Source: Candidatus Microthrix parvicella Bio17-1 (lineage in GTDB: Bacteria > Actinomycetota > Acidimicrobiia > Acidimicrobiales > Microtrichaceae). From it: a stretch of 64,000 bases of DNA. The position numbers and the translations under genes are program-made. The notes beneath the pieces were generated by a model. That model searched no databases and was not told where the DNA came from. It saw nothing but the letters and a program-made list of their open reading frames with translations. The stretch lies in NCBI RefSeq assembly GCF_000299415.1, contig NZ_AMPG01000001.1, positions 744,001 through 808,000 on the forward strand, given 5' to 3'. Below, piece by piece: positions 1 through 8,494 of this stretch (the stretch's first letter is position 1; the number at the start of each line of letters is the position of its first letter).

Positions 1-70
1 AGCGAAACGGGGTGGTCGCCACGGCCCGGTCCGACCACGATATCGGTGGGAGGCCGCCGGACGGTGGCAG

Positions 71-76
71 TAAGAT
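71..76 (+). promoter_or_regulatory. -10 element TAAGAT, leaderless-type
   Basis: TAAGAT ends 8 nt before the ATG at 85 and there is no Shine-Dalgarno between them, so the transcript probably starts at or very near the start codon. This favours the ATG at 85 over the longer reading frame from 46. Bases 1-70 hold no gene I can support. Confidence 0.5.
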
Positions 77-84
77 TTGCGCCC

Positions 85-1263
85 ATGGTTGACACCGCAC
101 CCGAAGCCGCTCCCACGTCTGGCGTGCCGGCCAAGCCACCCCGCTGGACCTACCAGTGGCAGGAACTGAAGGCCGAGGTCATCGACACCGGCCTGTGCAC
201 CGGCTGTGCCGGATGCGTCATCGCCTGCCCCCATGACGTGATCGGTTACGACCACGCCCAGGGCGGTTACCGGCCGTTCCACCTGGAGGACGAACTGGGG
301 CCCGACGACTGCATCCACGGCCAGAAGGGATGCACCTCCTGCACCAGGGCGTGCCCACGATTCCGTGCCTGGGAACCCCAGGCCAACGAGCACCTGTTTG
401 CACGCGAACGCACCGACGACGAGGTCGCCGGCATCTACCAGGACATCCTGTTGACCCGGGCGTCGGACAAGATGGTGCACGAAATGGGCCAGGACGGCGG
501 GCTGGTGTCGGCGATCCTGATCTGGGCGATGGAGCACGACTACATCGACGCCGCACTGGTGAGCTTTCTGGAGGGTGACGCCAACTCGTGGGTGGCCAAG
601 CCGGGAGTCGCCGCCAACCGCGAGGAGATCCTGGCCGCAGCGGGCAGCCGCTACACCTATTCGGCCAACACCCTGGCCATGGACGAGGCCCTCGAAGCCG
701 GCCACAAGAATCTGGCGTTGGTCGGCATGAGCTGCCAGAGTTCGGTGCCGCCGGTGATGTGGAGCCGCAAGGTGGGCAAGATCTCCAAGCCGGTGAAGTT
801 CAACCTGGGCCTGCTGTGCTCCAAAACGTTTGACGACGCCATCTTCGAGGAACTCTTCTGGCCAAAGTACGGCTTGAAGCGCTCCGAGATCGCCAAGATG
901 AACATCAAAGGCGTCTTCCAGATTTGGACGACCGACGGCACCTACCGTGAGGTGCCGCTCAAGGAGTGCCACGCCTGGACCCGCGAAGGCTGCAAGATGT
1001 GCCCCGACTTCGCCGCCGAGCACGCCGACATCAGCTGTGGCGGCATCGGAGCAAACGCCGACTGGACGCTCACGATCGTGCGCACCGATCTCGGCCGGGA
1101 GATCATGTCGCGGATGATCGCCGACGGGTCACTCGAGACCCGACCTGGCGACTCCGACCCCGGAGCGATCGCCCTCATGCGGCGCCTCGCCGAGAACAGC
1201 CGGGCCCGCTGGCCAACGACGGCCGCACCCGAGATACGCCTGGGCCTGCCGGTCAAGAAATAG
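85..1263 (+). CDS. Coenzyme F420 hydrogenase/dehydrogenase beta-subunit family iron-sulfur protein
   Basis: A 392-residue FrhB-family protein. Two ferredoxin-type [4Fe-4S] motifs sit near the N-terminus: CTGCAGC with a following CP (C38, C41, C44, C48) and Cys76/Cys83/Cys86/Cys90. A long FrhB-like C-terminal domain follows with a late Cys cluster (CKMCPDF and DISCGG). Family members pass electrons between F420 or flavin and iron-sulfur partners; the physiological partner is not visible here because no F420 or hydrogenase genes adjoin it. The start at 85 is chosen because a -10 hexamer at 71-76 lies just upstream. The gene is convergent with the lipoprotein gene downstream. The family is clear; the substrate is unknown. 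Confidence 0.8.
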   Translation: MVDTAPEAAPTSGVPAKPPRWTYQWQELKAEVIDTGLCTGCAGCVIACPHDVIGYDHAQGGYRPFHLEDELGPDDCIHGQKGCTSCTRACPRFRAWEPQANEHLFARERTDDEVAGIYQDILLTRASDKMVHEMGQDGGLVSAILIWAMEHDYIDAALVSFLEGDANSWVAKPGVAANREEILAAAGSRYTYSANTLAMDEALEAGHKNLALVGMSCQSSVPPVMWSRKVGKISKPVKFNLGLLCSKTFDDAIFEELFWPKYGLKRSEIAKMNIKGVFQIWTTDGTYREVPLKECHAWTREGCKMCPDFAAEHADISCGGIGANADWTLTIVRTDLGREIMSRMIADGSLETRPGDSDPGAIALMRRLAENSRARWPTTAAPEIRLGLPVKK

Positions 1264-1311
1264 CGGACACACCCGCCGGGTCTCAACCGGGGATCAACCG
1301 AGGTTGGGCGA

Positions 1312-1725
1312 CTACCCGGGCTTGGTGGTCGAGGTTTGCGCCTCGGTCGTGGTGGGTGATGCGTCCGAACCACCCTCCTTGCACTTGTCGATCGCCGCCT
1401 GGATACCGGCCGGAATCACGATCTTGCGGTTTTCCTCTTCGGCGGTCGACTGCGACTTGTCGAACTTGTTGAACTCTTTCCAGGGCACGGTCTTCTTCAG
1501 TTGCGCCCAGACGCACCGGCAGTACTCAGCCGAGGAGCCGTCCTTGCAGCCCACCATGAAGTTGGCTTCCGCCCGCTCGTTGTAATTGGTGGGCAGATCG
1601 GAGCAGCCGCCCAGCACCAGGATGCCAACGATCAGGGCCGAGGCATACCTGCCCCGCCGCGCGCCGCTGAAGGCCTTCGGCTGAGATGCGGGCTGAGGGG
1701 AGCGGCTGGCCAAACGGTTGAACAC
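1312..1725 (-). CDS. Small predicted lipoprotein, function unknown
   Basis: A 137-residue protein starting with GTG. A basic N-terminus is followed by a hydrophobic stretch and a lipobox ending LGGC (Cys about residue 41), so it should be exported and lipid-anchored. The mature part carries four further cysteines (VGC, EYCRC and DKC) and ends in a Thr/Ser-rich tail. The cysteine spacing suggests a small disulfide-stabilised domain, but I do not recognise the family. The start is supported by a TACGCT hexamer 8 nt upstream. Confidence 0.6.
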   Translation of the reverse strand: MFNRLASRSPQPASQPKAFSGARRGRYASALIVGILVLGGCSDLPTNYNERAEANFMVGCKDGSSAEYCRCVWAQLKKTVPWKEFNKFDKSQSTAEEENRKIVIPAGIQAAIDKCKEGGSDASPTTTEAQTSTTKPG

Positions 1726-1733
1726 GGCTGCGG

Positions 1734-1739
1734 AGCGTA
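1734..1739 (-). promoter_or_regulatory. -10 element TACGCT for the lipoprotein gene
   Basis: On the minus strand TACGCT lies 8 nt before the GTG at 1725, with no ribosome binding site between. It is one of the repeated leaderless-type promoters in this window. Confidence 0.4.
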
Positions 1740-1781
1740 CCAGTGGCCCTCACCCAAGGCAGTTCGAAGCGCGTGTTCGGC

Positions 1782-2504
1782 TCAACCACGTGCCCGATTG
1801 TCGTGCGCCGCAAGGCCGGCGATGGCCCGGGCTCGGGCAAACGTGTCATCCAACATGTTCTCGGTCAGGCGCCCGGTGAAGGTGTTCTGCTGGCTGACGT
1901 GGTAGCAGCCCAGGATGGTGGGGCCGGCCGCCGTGGCCACCTCCACGCCGTGGCCAAACCGGGGCCGGGGTGACACGTCAAAGAGGCGGGCAAGCACCGA
2001 GAACCCAAACCCGCCCAGCGACACCACCACCGACACGTTGCTCAGCGCCGCCAACTCCCGCTCCAGATAGCCCACGCAGTTGTCACGTTCGGTGATGGTC
2101 GGCTTGTTGTCCGGAGGGGCACAATGCACCGGTGAGGTGATCCAGACGTCGGACAGAACCATGTCGTCGTCGCGCGACTCGGTGTGGCCCTGGCTGGCAA
2201 ACCCGGCCCGCCACAACGCCCGGTACAGCCACTCACCGGATCGGTCCCCGCAGAACATCCGGCCGGTGCGGTTGGCCCCATGTGCCGCCGGGGCCAAGCC
2301 CACCACCGCCACCGACGCCTGCGGGTCCCCCCAGCCAGGCACCCCGCGCCCCCAATAGTCCCAGTCGGCGAAGGCCGCACGCTTTTCCCGGGCCACGCGC
2401 TCTCGCCACTCGACCAGGCGCGGACAGGCCCGGCACGCAACGATCTCCGTTTCAATCTGTGCGAGTACCTCCGCAGACGAGGGATCTGAGCCGGTGCTGG
2501 TCAC
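1782..2504 (-). CDS. Family 5 uracil-DNA glycosylase (UDGb type)
   Basis: A roughly 240-residue base-excision repair enzyme that removes uracil (and in this family other deaminated bases) from DNA. Motif 1 reads GLAPAAHGANRTG, with Ala in place of the Asp/Asn of other UDG families, which is the family 5 hallmark. Motif 2 is HVSQQN near the C-terminus. CRAC near residues 24-27 plus later cysteines (PVHC, RDNC) fit the [4Fe-4S] cluster of family 4/5 enzymes. The reading frame is open up to 2684, but the extra N-terminus is low-complexity, overlaps the divergent gene and has no homology feel. The GTG at 2504, with a CAGGCT hexamer 6 nt upstream, is the better start. Confidence 0.85.
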   Translation of the reverse strand: MTSTGSDPSSAEVLAQIETEIVACRACPRLVEWRERVAREKRAAFADWDYWGRGVPGWGDPQASVAVVGLAPAAHGANRTGRMFCGDRSGEWLYRALWRAGFASQGHTESRDDDMVLSDVWITSPVHCAPPDNKPTITERDNCVGYLERELAALSNVSVVVSLGGFGFSVLARLFDVSPRPRFGHGVEVATAAGPTILGCYHVSQQNTFTGRLTENMLDDTFARARAIAGLAAHDNRARG

Positions 2505-2590
2505 GCTGTCAGCCTGCCACGCGCCCCTGCCGAGGAGGGGAGCGGGCCTGGCGGCCGGGTCGCCGAGTCGGCCGAGGGCCGCCTGCTCGG

Positions 2591-2596
2591 TATCCT
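2591..2596 (+). promoter_or_regulatory. -10 element TATCCT
   Basis: TATCCT lies 9 nt before the ATG at 2606 and is followed by a G-run. It supports the short start for the phosphomutase-like gene and a promoter divergent from the uracil-DNA glycosylase. Confidence 0.4.
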
Positions 2597-2605
2597 CGTG
2601 GGGGA

Positions 2606-3319
2606 ATGACCACCCCCTCGCACGACCATCACCCGACCGACCAGCCCAACCCGACCGACCCGGCAAACCCGACCGACCCGGCAAACACAGCGAGCCACAC
2701 GCTGGTGCTGTTGGTCCGTCACGGGCTGACGGAGCTGACCGGCAGCGTCCTCTATGGCCGCACCCCCGGCAACCACCTGTCCGAACAGGGCGTCACCCAG
2801 GCCGAGGCCGTGGCCAAACGCATCGCCCCACTCGGCGACCGTGTGCGGGCGGTGGTGGCCTCCAACATCGAACGCACTCAGGAGACCGCAGCACCGATCG
2901 CCGCAGCGCTCAACCTCACCGTCGACACCGACGATGCACTCCTGGAGGCCGACTTCGGCGAGTGGACCAACCAGCCACTCGATCGGCTCCGCACCAGGCC
3001 CGAGTGGCACAGTGTGCAGAACCATCCGTCCACGTTTCGATTTCCCGGTGGCGAGTCGTTCATGGAGATGCAACAGCGCATGGTGGGCGCCGTGCACCAC
3101 TGGGCCGACCGCTGTGTTGGGGGCACGGTGGTGTTGGTCTCCCACGCCGACCTGATCAAGACCTACGTGGCCTTTGCGGCGGGCACACACCTGGACCAGT
3201 TCCAGCGGCTGGTGATCAGCCCCACCTCGGTCACTCCGATCCTGCTGGGGGCCGGGGCGCCCATCGTGTTGGCCGTGAACTCGACCGGTGGCGACCTCGC
3301 CGCCCTGGCTCCGGCATGA
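2606..3319 (+). CDS. MSMEG_4193-type phosphomutase-like histidine phosphatase
   Basis: A 237-residue member of the histidine phosphatase (phosphoglycerate mutase-like) superfamily. The catalytic RHG is in LVRHGLTELTG, the second His is in VSHADLIKTY, and the phosphate-pocket residues N-I-E-R-T-Q-E-T are present. It is first in a three-gene set with the DUF3090 and SCO1664-like genes, a trio conserved across Actinobacteria whose biochemical role is not established. The N-terminus is a Thr/Pro/Asp-rich leader encoded partly by two perfect 18-nt repeats (2648-2683), so the folded domain begins near residue 30. Start chosen at the ATG behind TATCCT. Confidence 0.8.
   Translation: MTTPSHDHHPTDQPNPTDPANPTDPANTASHTLVLLVRHGLTELTGSVLYGRTPGNHLSEQGVTQAEAVAKRIAPLGDRVRAVVASNIERTQETAAPIAAALNLTVDTDDALLEADFGEWTNQPLDRLRTRPEWHSVQNHPSTFRFPGGESFMEMQQRMVGAVHHWADRCVGGTVVLVSHADLIKTYVAFAAGTHLDQFQRLVISPTSVTPILLGAGAPIVLAVNSTGGDLAALAPA
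2648..2683 (+). repeat. Two perfect 18-nt tandem copies in the 5' coding region
   Basis: The unit aacccgaccgacccggca occurs twice back to back and encodes an N-P-T-D-P-A repeat in the disordered N-terminus of the phosphomutase-like protein. The period is a multiple of three, so copy-number change keeps the frame. Confidence 0.8.
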
Positions 3320-3372
3320 TCCCCCCAATGAGTTCAGGCGGTCAGCAGCCATCGACGGGAGCGTGAGCGTTC

Positions 3373-3852
3373 ATGTCTGAGATGTTCGACCATCCCGATG
3401 ACTTTCTTCCCGGCGCCGTGGGCGATCCGGGTGCCCGCGTGTTCTACCTGCAGGCACGGGACGGTCACCGGATCACCACGCTGCGTTGCGAGAAGGAGCA
3501 GGTGCTGGCACTGGCCCAGTTTCTGATGCGGCTGGTGGGCGACGAGGGTGCCATCGAACCGCTGGGTGAGCTCATCGAACCGGTCATCGAAGGCTTCACG
3601 GTGGGAAACCTTCTGGTTTCAGCCGAGGACGCCGACGGGTCGGTGCTGGTGGTCGCCGAGGAACTGGTGCCGGAATCCGACGATGCGCCCGCCTCCGGGG
3701 AACCCCGGGAGTTGCAGGTGCGCATGACCGCGGCCACCGCCCGAGGGTTTGCGCAGCGGGCCGGACGGCTGTTGGCAGGCAGCCGACCCATCTGCGAACT
3801 GTGCGGGCGGCCGATGGACCCCCATGGGCACGCCTGCCCACGGTTGAACTAG
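3373..3852 (+). CDS. DUF3090 family protein
   Basis: A 159-residue protein of the actinobacterial DUF3090 family, the middle gene of the phosphomutase / DUF3090 / SCO1664-like trio. It begins with an acidic strand-rich region (FDHPDDFLPGAVGDPG, then FYLQARDG) and ends in a short zinc-ribbon-like knuckle, CELCGRPMDPHGHACPR (Cys-x2-Cys, then His and Cys). No enzyme function is known. It lies 53 nt after the phosphomutase gene and 14 nt before the next start, which fits an operon. Confidence 0.8.
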   Translation: MSEMFDHPDDFLPGAVGDPGARVFYLQARDGHRITTLRCEKEQVLALAQFLMRLVGDEGAIEPLGELIEPVIEGFTVGNLLVSAEDADGSVLVVAEELVPESDDAPASGEPRELQVRMTAATARGFAQRAGRLLAGSRPICELCGRPMDPHGHACPRLN

Positions 3853-3866
3853 TGACGGCCTAGCCC

Positions 3867-4604
3867 GTGCCCGAACTCGACCTCGGCTCCACGCTGGAAC
3901 CGGACGACCCAACCGTCGAGGCGGCGTTGGCTGCCGGCGACATCGAGGTGCTCGGCCGCATCCCGTGGAGTTCCAATGCCACGTTCGTCGTGCGGGTGTG
4001 CCGGTTGGGACAGCGGTTGACCGCCATCTACAAGCCCGAGCGCGGTGAACGCCCGTTGTGGGATTTTCCGGCCGGGCTGTGGCGGCGCGAACGGGCCGCC
4101 AAGCTGCTCGATCTTCAACTCGGCTGGACGTTCGTACCGCCAACCGTGGTGCGCCACGACGCTCCACTGGGGGTGGGCACCGTCCAATACTTCATCCCCA
4201 GCGACGTGAACGTCACCGCGTTCGACCTGGTGACACAACCGCGATGGGCAACCGACCTGGCTCGACTGGCCGCGTTCGACATCGTCGCCAACAACACCGA
4301 CCGCAAGGCCGGTCACTGTCTGTTGGGCGCAGACGATCGGCTCTATGCCATCGACCACGGCCTGTGCTTTCACACCGAGGAGAAGGTGCGCACGGTTTTG
4401 TGGGACTTTGCCGGCGAGCCGATCGACGCCGAGCTGCGCTCGTTGCTGGGCGCATGGTCGACCGAGTCAATCGACCCGGAGTTTGCCGACCTGCTGGACC
4501 GCGACGAGGTGAGCGCAATGGTGGAACGGGCGCACCGGCTGGCCGAGGCGGGCATACTGCCCAGCGACCCGACCGGCCGGCGCTACCCCTGGCCACTCGT
4601 CTAG
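3867..4604 (+). CDS. SCO1664 family protein, distant PI3/4-kinase-like fold
   Basis: A 245-residue protein of the SCO1664 family, distantly related to phosphatidylinositol 3/4-kinase-like proteins. Kinase-like landmarks are visible: an early lysine in [13 protein letters not shown], then [17 protein letters not shown] and AIDHGLCFH, which correspond to a catalytic-loop Asp/Asn and a metal-binding Asp. It starts with GTG, closes the trio and probably acts on the same unknown pathway as its two neighbours. The phosphorylated substrate is unknown. Confidence 0.8.
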   Translation: MPELDLGSTLEPDDPTVEAALAAGDIEVLGRIPWSSNATFVVRVCRLGQRLTAIYKPERGERPLWDFPAGLWRRERAAKLLDLQLGWTFVPPTVVRHDAPLGVGTVQYFIPSDVNVTAFDLVTQPRWATDLARLAAFDIVANNTDRKAGHCLLGADDRLYAIDHGLCFHTEEKVRTVLWDFAGEPIDAELRSLLGAWSTESIDPEFADLLDRDEVSAMVERAHRLAEAGILPSDPTGRRYPWPLV

Positions 4605-4617
4605 CAACCGACCCGAC

Positions 4618-5598
4618 TCAGCGGGCCTGGATCGCCTCGATCAACTTGGGCAGCACCTTGTGCACGTCGCCGACGATGCCCAGGTCGGCCACCGAAAAGA
4701 TCGGCGCCTCCGCATCCTTGTTGATGGCGATGATGTGCTTGGAGCCCTTCATGCCGACCAGGTGCTGGGTGGCACCCGAGATACCGGCGGCGATATAGAC
4801 GTCGGGCTTCACCACCTTGCCGGTCTGACCGACCTGATAGCTGTAGGGCACCCAACCGGCATCGACGATGGCCCGCGAGGCACCGGGTGCGGCGCCCAGC
4901 AACTTGGCCAGATCCTCCACCGCCTGGTACTTCTCGGCGTCGCCCATGCCACGACCGCCGGCGACGACGACGGTGGCGTCGTCCAGCGACGGGCCCTCGG
5001 TCTCCTCGACGTGCACGTTGGTCACCTTGGCGCCACCGGACTGACCCACATCGGGCACAGGCAGCGCCTCGACGGTGGCCGCGTCGCCCGAAGGCGCCTC
5101 CGCGGGAGCGAACGACTTGGGTCGCACGAGGAAGATTCCAGGCTGATCGCCGGTGAACCTGGTGGTCACGTTGGTGGCGCCACCGAAGATGGGCTCGACG
5201 CCCACCAGGGCACCGTCCGACTCGATGAGGTCCACCACGTTGGTGATCACTGGTGCGTCGAGCTTGACCGACAGCCGGGCCGCAACGTCGCGACCGTCGT
5301 AGCTGGTGCCAAAGAGGATGGCGGCCGGCGCATCGGAGGCGATGGCGTCGGCCAGGGCGGCTGCCAGCGGCGGGCCGGGGAGGCGACCGGTGAGGTCGCC
5401 GGTGGCCAGCACCTTGGAGGCGCCGTGGGCGCCCAGGGTGGCCGCAACGGCGTCGCCGTCACCACCGACCACGGCCACCACCGTGTCGGCCAGTTCGGAG
5501 GCCTTGGCCAGCAACTCCAGCGTGGTGGAGGTGGGCTCGCCGTGGCCCTCTTCCGGCTGGGTGAGGTCGGTATAGACCCAGATGGTTGAAACAGACAT
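4618..5598 (-). CDS. etfA: Electron transfer flavoprotein alpha subunit
   Basis: A 326-residue ETF alpha chain. The N-terminal half is the variable domain and the C-terminal FAD domain carries [44 protein letters not shown] and [14 protein letters not shown]-type stretches that bind FAD. With EtfB it forms the soluble heterodimer that accepts electrons from acyl-CoA dehydrogenases and passes them to ETF-quinone oxidoreductase. The gene starts 10 nt after etfB with a good Shine-Dalgarno (GAGGAG). It fits the beta-oxidation genes elsewhere in the window. Confidence 0.95.
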   Translation of the reverse strand: MSVSTIWVYTDLTQPEEGHGEPTSTTLELLAKASELADTVVAVVGGDGDAVAATLGAHGASKVLATGDLTGRLPGPPLAAALADAIASDAPAAILFGTSYDGRDVAARLSVKLDAPVITNVVDLIESDGALVGVEPIFGGATNVTTRFTGDQPGIFLVRPKSFAPAEAPSGDAATVEALPVPDVGQSGGAKVTNVHVEETEGPSLDDATVVVAGGRGMGDAEKYQAVEDLAKLLGAAPGASRAIVDAGWVPYSYQVGQTGKVVKPDVYIAAGISGATQHLVGMKGSKHIIAINKDAEAPIFSVADLGIVGDVHKVLPKLIEAIQAR

Positions 5599-5608
5599 GT
5601 CCGACTCC

Positions 5609-6391
5609 TCAGATGATCTTCAGGTTGGCGAGATAGTCCACAACGGACTGGAAGGCTTCGCCCTCGTCCTCGATGATTTCTCCGGCCTCGCGCTCGGGGG
5701 CCTTGGCGATGTCGATGATCTCCTGGCCGGCACCGGCCCAACCCACCTGGGAGGCGTCGAAGCCGAGATCGGCCGCCGTGAGGTTTTCGACCGGCTTGGA
5801 CTTGGCCGCCATGATGCCCTTGAAGGACGGGTACCTGGGCTCGACCACGCCTGCGGTCACCGACACGACGGCGGGCAGCGAGCACTCGACGTCGTTGTAG
5901 CCGGCTTCGGTCTGGCGGCGAACCTTGACGGTGCCGTCGGCGATCTCGACCTCTTTGGCAAACGTGACCGACGGCAGATCGAGCACGGCGGCGAGCTGCT
6001 CGGGCACGGTGCCCGTGTAGCCGTCGGAGCTCTCGGTGGCGGTCAGGATCAGGTCGGCGCCCTCCACCTTCTTGGCGGCGGCGGCCAGCACCTTGGCGGT
6101 GGTCAGCGCATCGCTGCCCGCCAACGCAGGGTCGCTCACCAGGATCGCCTTGGCGGCGCCCATGGCCAGCGCGGTGCGCAGGCCGGACACCTCCTCGTTG
6201 GGGGCCATGGAGATCAGCGTGACCTCGCCCTCACCGGCGGTGTCCACCAGCTGCAGCGCCATTTCAACGCCATAGCTGTCGGACTCATCCAGGATGAGCT
6301 TGCCCTCACGCTTGAGGGTCTTGGTTTCGGGATCCAGGTCACCGGGCTCGGCCGGGTCCGGGATCTGCTTGACACAGACGACGACGTTCAT
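5609..6391 (-). CDS. etfB: Electron transfer flavoprotein beta subunit
   Basis: A 260-residue ETF beta chain that carries the AMP site. The typical N-terminus NVVVCVKQIPDP is at the ATG at 6391, and the family signature region includes RRQTEAGYNDVECSLPAVVSV and RYPSFKGIMAAK. The frame stays open upstream to 6997, but that extension is the antisense of the lipid kinase gene and is rejected. First gene of etfBA. A CACACT hexamer lies 7 nt upstream of the ATG, so the promoter is probably leaderless and divergent from the kinase gene. Confidence 0.95.
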   Translation of the reverse strand: MNVVVCVKQIPDPAEPGDLDPETKTLKREGKLILDESDSYGVEMALQLVDTAGEGEVTLISMAPNEEVSGLRTALAMGAAKAILVSDPALAGSDALTTAKVLAAAAKKVEGADLILTATESSDGYTGTVPEQLAAVLDLPSVTFAKEVEIADGTVKVRRQTEAGYNDVECSLPAVVSVTAGVVEPRYPSFKGIMAAKSKPVENLTAADLGFDASQVGWAGAGQEIIDIAKAPEREAGEIIEDEGEAFQSVVDYLANLKII

Positions 6392-6483
6392 GGGGGACAG
6401 TGTGCCTCCGGGTCGGCGTCCAAACAAAACCGCGCCGTCTCCCGGTGACTCCTCGCTCCCCGCCTCGCCCCCTCCGAGGGCGG

Positions 6484-6489
6484 TATCGT
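6484..6489 (+). promoter_or_regulatory. -10 element TATCGT before a TTG start
   Basis: TATCGT lies 8 nt before the TTG at 6498. The arrangement closely matches the TATCGT element in front of the gene at 40680. It decides the start of the lipid kinase gene. Confidence 0.45.
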
Positions 6490-6497
6490 CGGCCGCC

Positions 6498-7592
6498 TTG
6501 AGAATTCTGCTGATCGCCAACTGCACCGCCTCGTCGGTGACCGCCCGCAAGCGAGTGGTCATCACCAGGCTGCTCTCGGGTGCCCACGAGGTTGACGTGG
6601 CCTTGACCCAGCATCGTGGGCACGCCACCGAGTTGGCGGCGGCCGCGTCCACCTCCGGGATCGAGGTGGTGGTGGCACTCGGCGGCGATGGCACCCTCAA
6701 CGAGGTGGCCAACGGCCTGGCGGGCACCGACTGCGCCCTCGCGGTGCTGCCGGGCGGGTCCACCAATGTGCTGGCCAGAACGCTTGGGCTGGCCGACGAC
6801 CCGATCCAGGCGACCTTGCAGCTGCTCGACGCCCTGGACCTCGGGCTGATCCGTCGAGTGTCGTTGGGTCGGGTCAGCTCGCTGACGCCGTTGGACGACA
6901 GCGTGCCCTTGGCGAACGAAGCCGCACCGGGGAATCGCGCCCCATCGCGCCGGCGCGGCCCGGCCTCCCCGCCGAGCGAGGCGCCACGATGGTTCACCTT
7001 TCATGTGGGCATCGGTTGGGACGCCGCCACCGTCGCCGAGGTGGAGCGACGCGGCAGCCTCAAGCGTTACCTCAACCACCTGCTGTTCATCTATGCCGGC
7101 CTGAAGGCGTTCTTTCGCGACACCGACCGCACGTCACCGTGGATGCGCGTCGAGGTGGACGGTGAGGTCGTCGAGGGTTGGCAGTGCCTCGTGCTCAACT
7201 CAAACCCGTACACCTTCGTTGGCAGCCGCGCCTTTGATGTCGACCCGAGGGCAACCCTCGACGCCCGCCCGACACTGGTGGTGGCCACCCGGTTTGGGGC
7301 GCTCGACTTTCTCAGCCTGACCACGGCGGCCCTTCGAGGCGGAGGCGTCGCCGAACATCGCACCGTGCGAATGTTCCGCGGCTTCGAAAACGCCAGGATC
7401 GAGGCGTTGCGCCCGTTGCCGTGGCAGGTCGACGGCGACTACCTCGGCGAGGTGGCCGGGCTGACGATCGATGCCCGACCCGCCAACCTCTCGCTGGTCA
7501 CGCCGGGGCCCCCTCGTCCCCGTCGGCCGGGGCCGGGGCAACGAAGCCGGCGGCGGCGAGGTGTGCCCGCATGGCTCCGGGGTGGTCGGTGA
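6498..7592 (+). CDS. YegS/diacylglycerol kinase family lipid kinase
   Basis: A 364-residue lipid kinase. The catalytic domain begins RILLIANCTAS and carries the nucleotide-binding signature ALGGDGTLNEVANGL followed by AVLPGGSTNVLART. The C-terminal beta domain includes FTFHVGIGWDA and a closing PWQVDGDYLGE. It phosphorylates diacylglycerol or a related lipid at the membrane surface. The frame is open further upstream (ATG at 6390, GTG at 6402), but those codons lie on the etfB start; the TTG at 6498 with its own -10 hexamer fits the domain boundary. An insert rich in Pro/Arg (around residues 140-160) separates the lobes. The 3' end overlaps the next gene by 95 bp. Confidence 0.85.
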   Translation: MRILLIANCTASSVTARKRVVITRLLSGAHEVDVALTQHRGHATELAAAASTSGIEVVVALGGDGTLNEVANGLAGTDCALAVLPGGSTNVLARTLGLADDPIQATLQLLDALDLGLIRRVSLGRVSSLTPLDDSVPLANEAAPGNRAPSRRRGPASPPSEAPRWFTFHVGIGWDAATVAEVERRGSLKRYLNHLLFIYAGLKAFFRDTDRTSPWMRVEVDGEVVEGWQCLVLNSNPYTFVGSRAFDVDPRATLDARPTLVVATRFGALDFLSLTTAALRGGGVAEHRTVRMFRGFENARIEALRPLPWQVDGDYLGEVAGLTIDARPANLSLVTPGPPRPRRPGPGQRSRRRRGVPAWLRGGR

Positions 7593-8274
7593 TCAACGCG
7601 GTCACGCCCAGCTTCGCCAGGTCGACGGCATGGTCGAAGTCGTTGACCGTCCAGGTCCACACCTCCAAGCCACGGGCCTGCGCAGCGGCGACCAGCGCCT
7701 CATCCACCTCGGGATACCACGGGTTGTAGGCGCTACAGCCCAGCGAGGCGGCCACGTCGAGGGCCAGCGCCGGCTTGGGTACCCCCATGGTCAGATACCC
7801 GGTGGGATGGGCACAATCCATGCCCTGGAGCAGGGCCAGGATGTCGAGATCAAAAGACGACAACACAAATCGTTGCGATCCGGGCCGGTCGTCCAACTGC
7901 GCCAGCACCAGGTCGAGCACCAACATGCGGCGGGCCAAATGCTCGGCGGACTCATCGGATTTCACCTCGACGTTGACGATGCCGGGTGCCACCCCGAGCG
8001 CGTCGGGCAACGACTCCAACGTCTGGCGCAGACGCAGTTCCGCCGCCGTGGTGCGATCGATCACCGTGCCATCGCTCAGCCGCCGATCGTGAGACAACAC
8101 CAGTTGGTCGTCTGCGGTGAGTCGAACGTCAAGCTCCACACCGTCGGCGCCCTGCCGGGCCGCCTCCTCGAACGCCGCCAGCGAGTTCTCGGGTCGTTCG
8201 GCGGAGGCCCCTCGATGGGCGATCACCAACGGCATCGTGGGTCTCGGCGGGCTGGAGGAAGTGGATTCGTTCAC
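7498..8274 (-). CDS. Glycerophosphodiester phosphodiesterase family protein
   Basis: A 258-residue GDPD TIM-barrel enzyme that hydrolyses glycerophosphodiesters to glycerol-3-phosphate and an alcohol. Visible catalytic and metal residues: HRG in VIAHRGASAERPENS, ExD in GVELDVRLTADDQLVLSHD and the later His of that stretch; a C-terminal W-T-W-T-V-N motif is present. No signal peptide, so it is cytoplasmic. The GTG at 8274 has an AACCCT hexamer 6 nt upstream; an internal ATG at 8235 directly before the domain is the alternative. It overlaps the convergent lipid kinase gene by 95 bp. Confidence 0.9.
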   Translation of the reverse strand: MNESTSSSPPRPTMPLVIAHRGASAERPENSLAAFEEAARQGADGVELDVRLTADDQLVLSHDRRLSDGTVIDRTTAAELRLRQTLESLPDALGVAPGIVNVEVKSDESAEHLARRMLVLDLVLAQLDDRPGSQRFVLSSFDLDILALLQGMDCAHPTGYLTMGVPKPALALDVAASLGCSAYNPWYPEVDEALVAAAQARGLEVWTWTVNDFDHAVDLAKLGVTALITDHPGAMRAHLAAAGFVAPAPADGDEGAPA

Positions 8275-8337
8275 CGTGACAGGGTTCCACGCACAAGCAC
8301 GAGACGCATGTCACATCGTACTTTGTGAAACTTTTCC

Positions 8338-8366
8338 TTTACAGCTCTGCCACTTCTGGATAGGTT
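8338..8366 (+). promoter_or_regulatory. Two-box promoter upstream of whiB1
   Basis: TTTACA at 8338-8343 and TAGGTT at 8361-8366 are separated by exactly 17 nt, matching the primary-sigma arrangement. The predicted start near 8373 leaves a leader of about 120 nt before the GTG at 8495, long for this window, so post-transcriptional control is possible. The surrounding 8275-8494 interval is otherwise empty and more A/T-rich than its flanks. Confidence 0.6.
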
Positions 8367-8494
8367 CTGACCGCTCACCCAGCACGCCGTGCGTCGAACC
8401 AGGAACCCCGCTCGACGTTTTCCCCCCTGGAACCGTGCTGCAACGTAACCCATGGCGCGTTCAGCAACGCGCTCGAATCCCTTGGAGGATCACA

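Noticed and set aside
1-45. Start of a divergent gene at the left edge (minus-strand TATCGT near 43-38 followed by GTG codons)
   Set aside because: A -10-like hexamer and a GTG exist, but fewer than 45 bases remain in the window, so no product can be judged.
1264-1311. Possible terminator between the first two genes
   Set aside because: Only 5-bp CAACC/GGTTG arms with a long loop and no T-run; too weak to call.
6392-6997. N-terminal extension of EtfB
   Set aside because: The extension lies antisense to the lipid kinase and EtfB begins normally at 6391.
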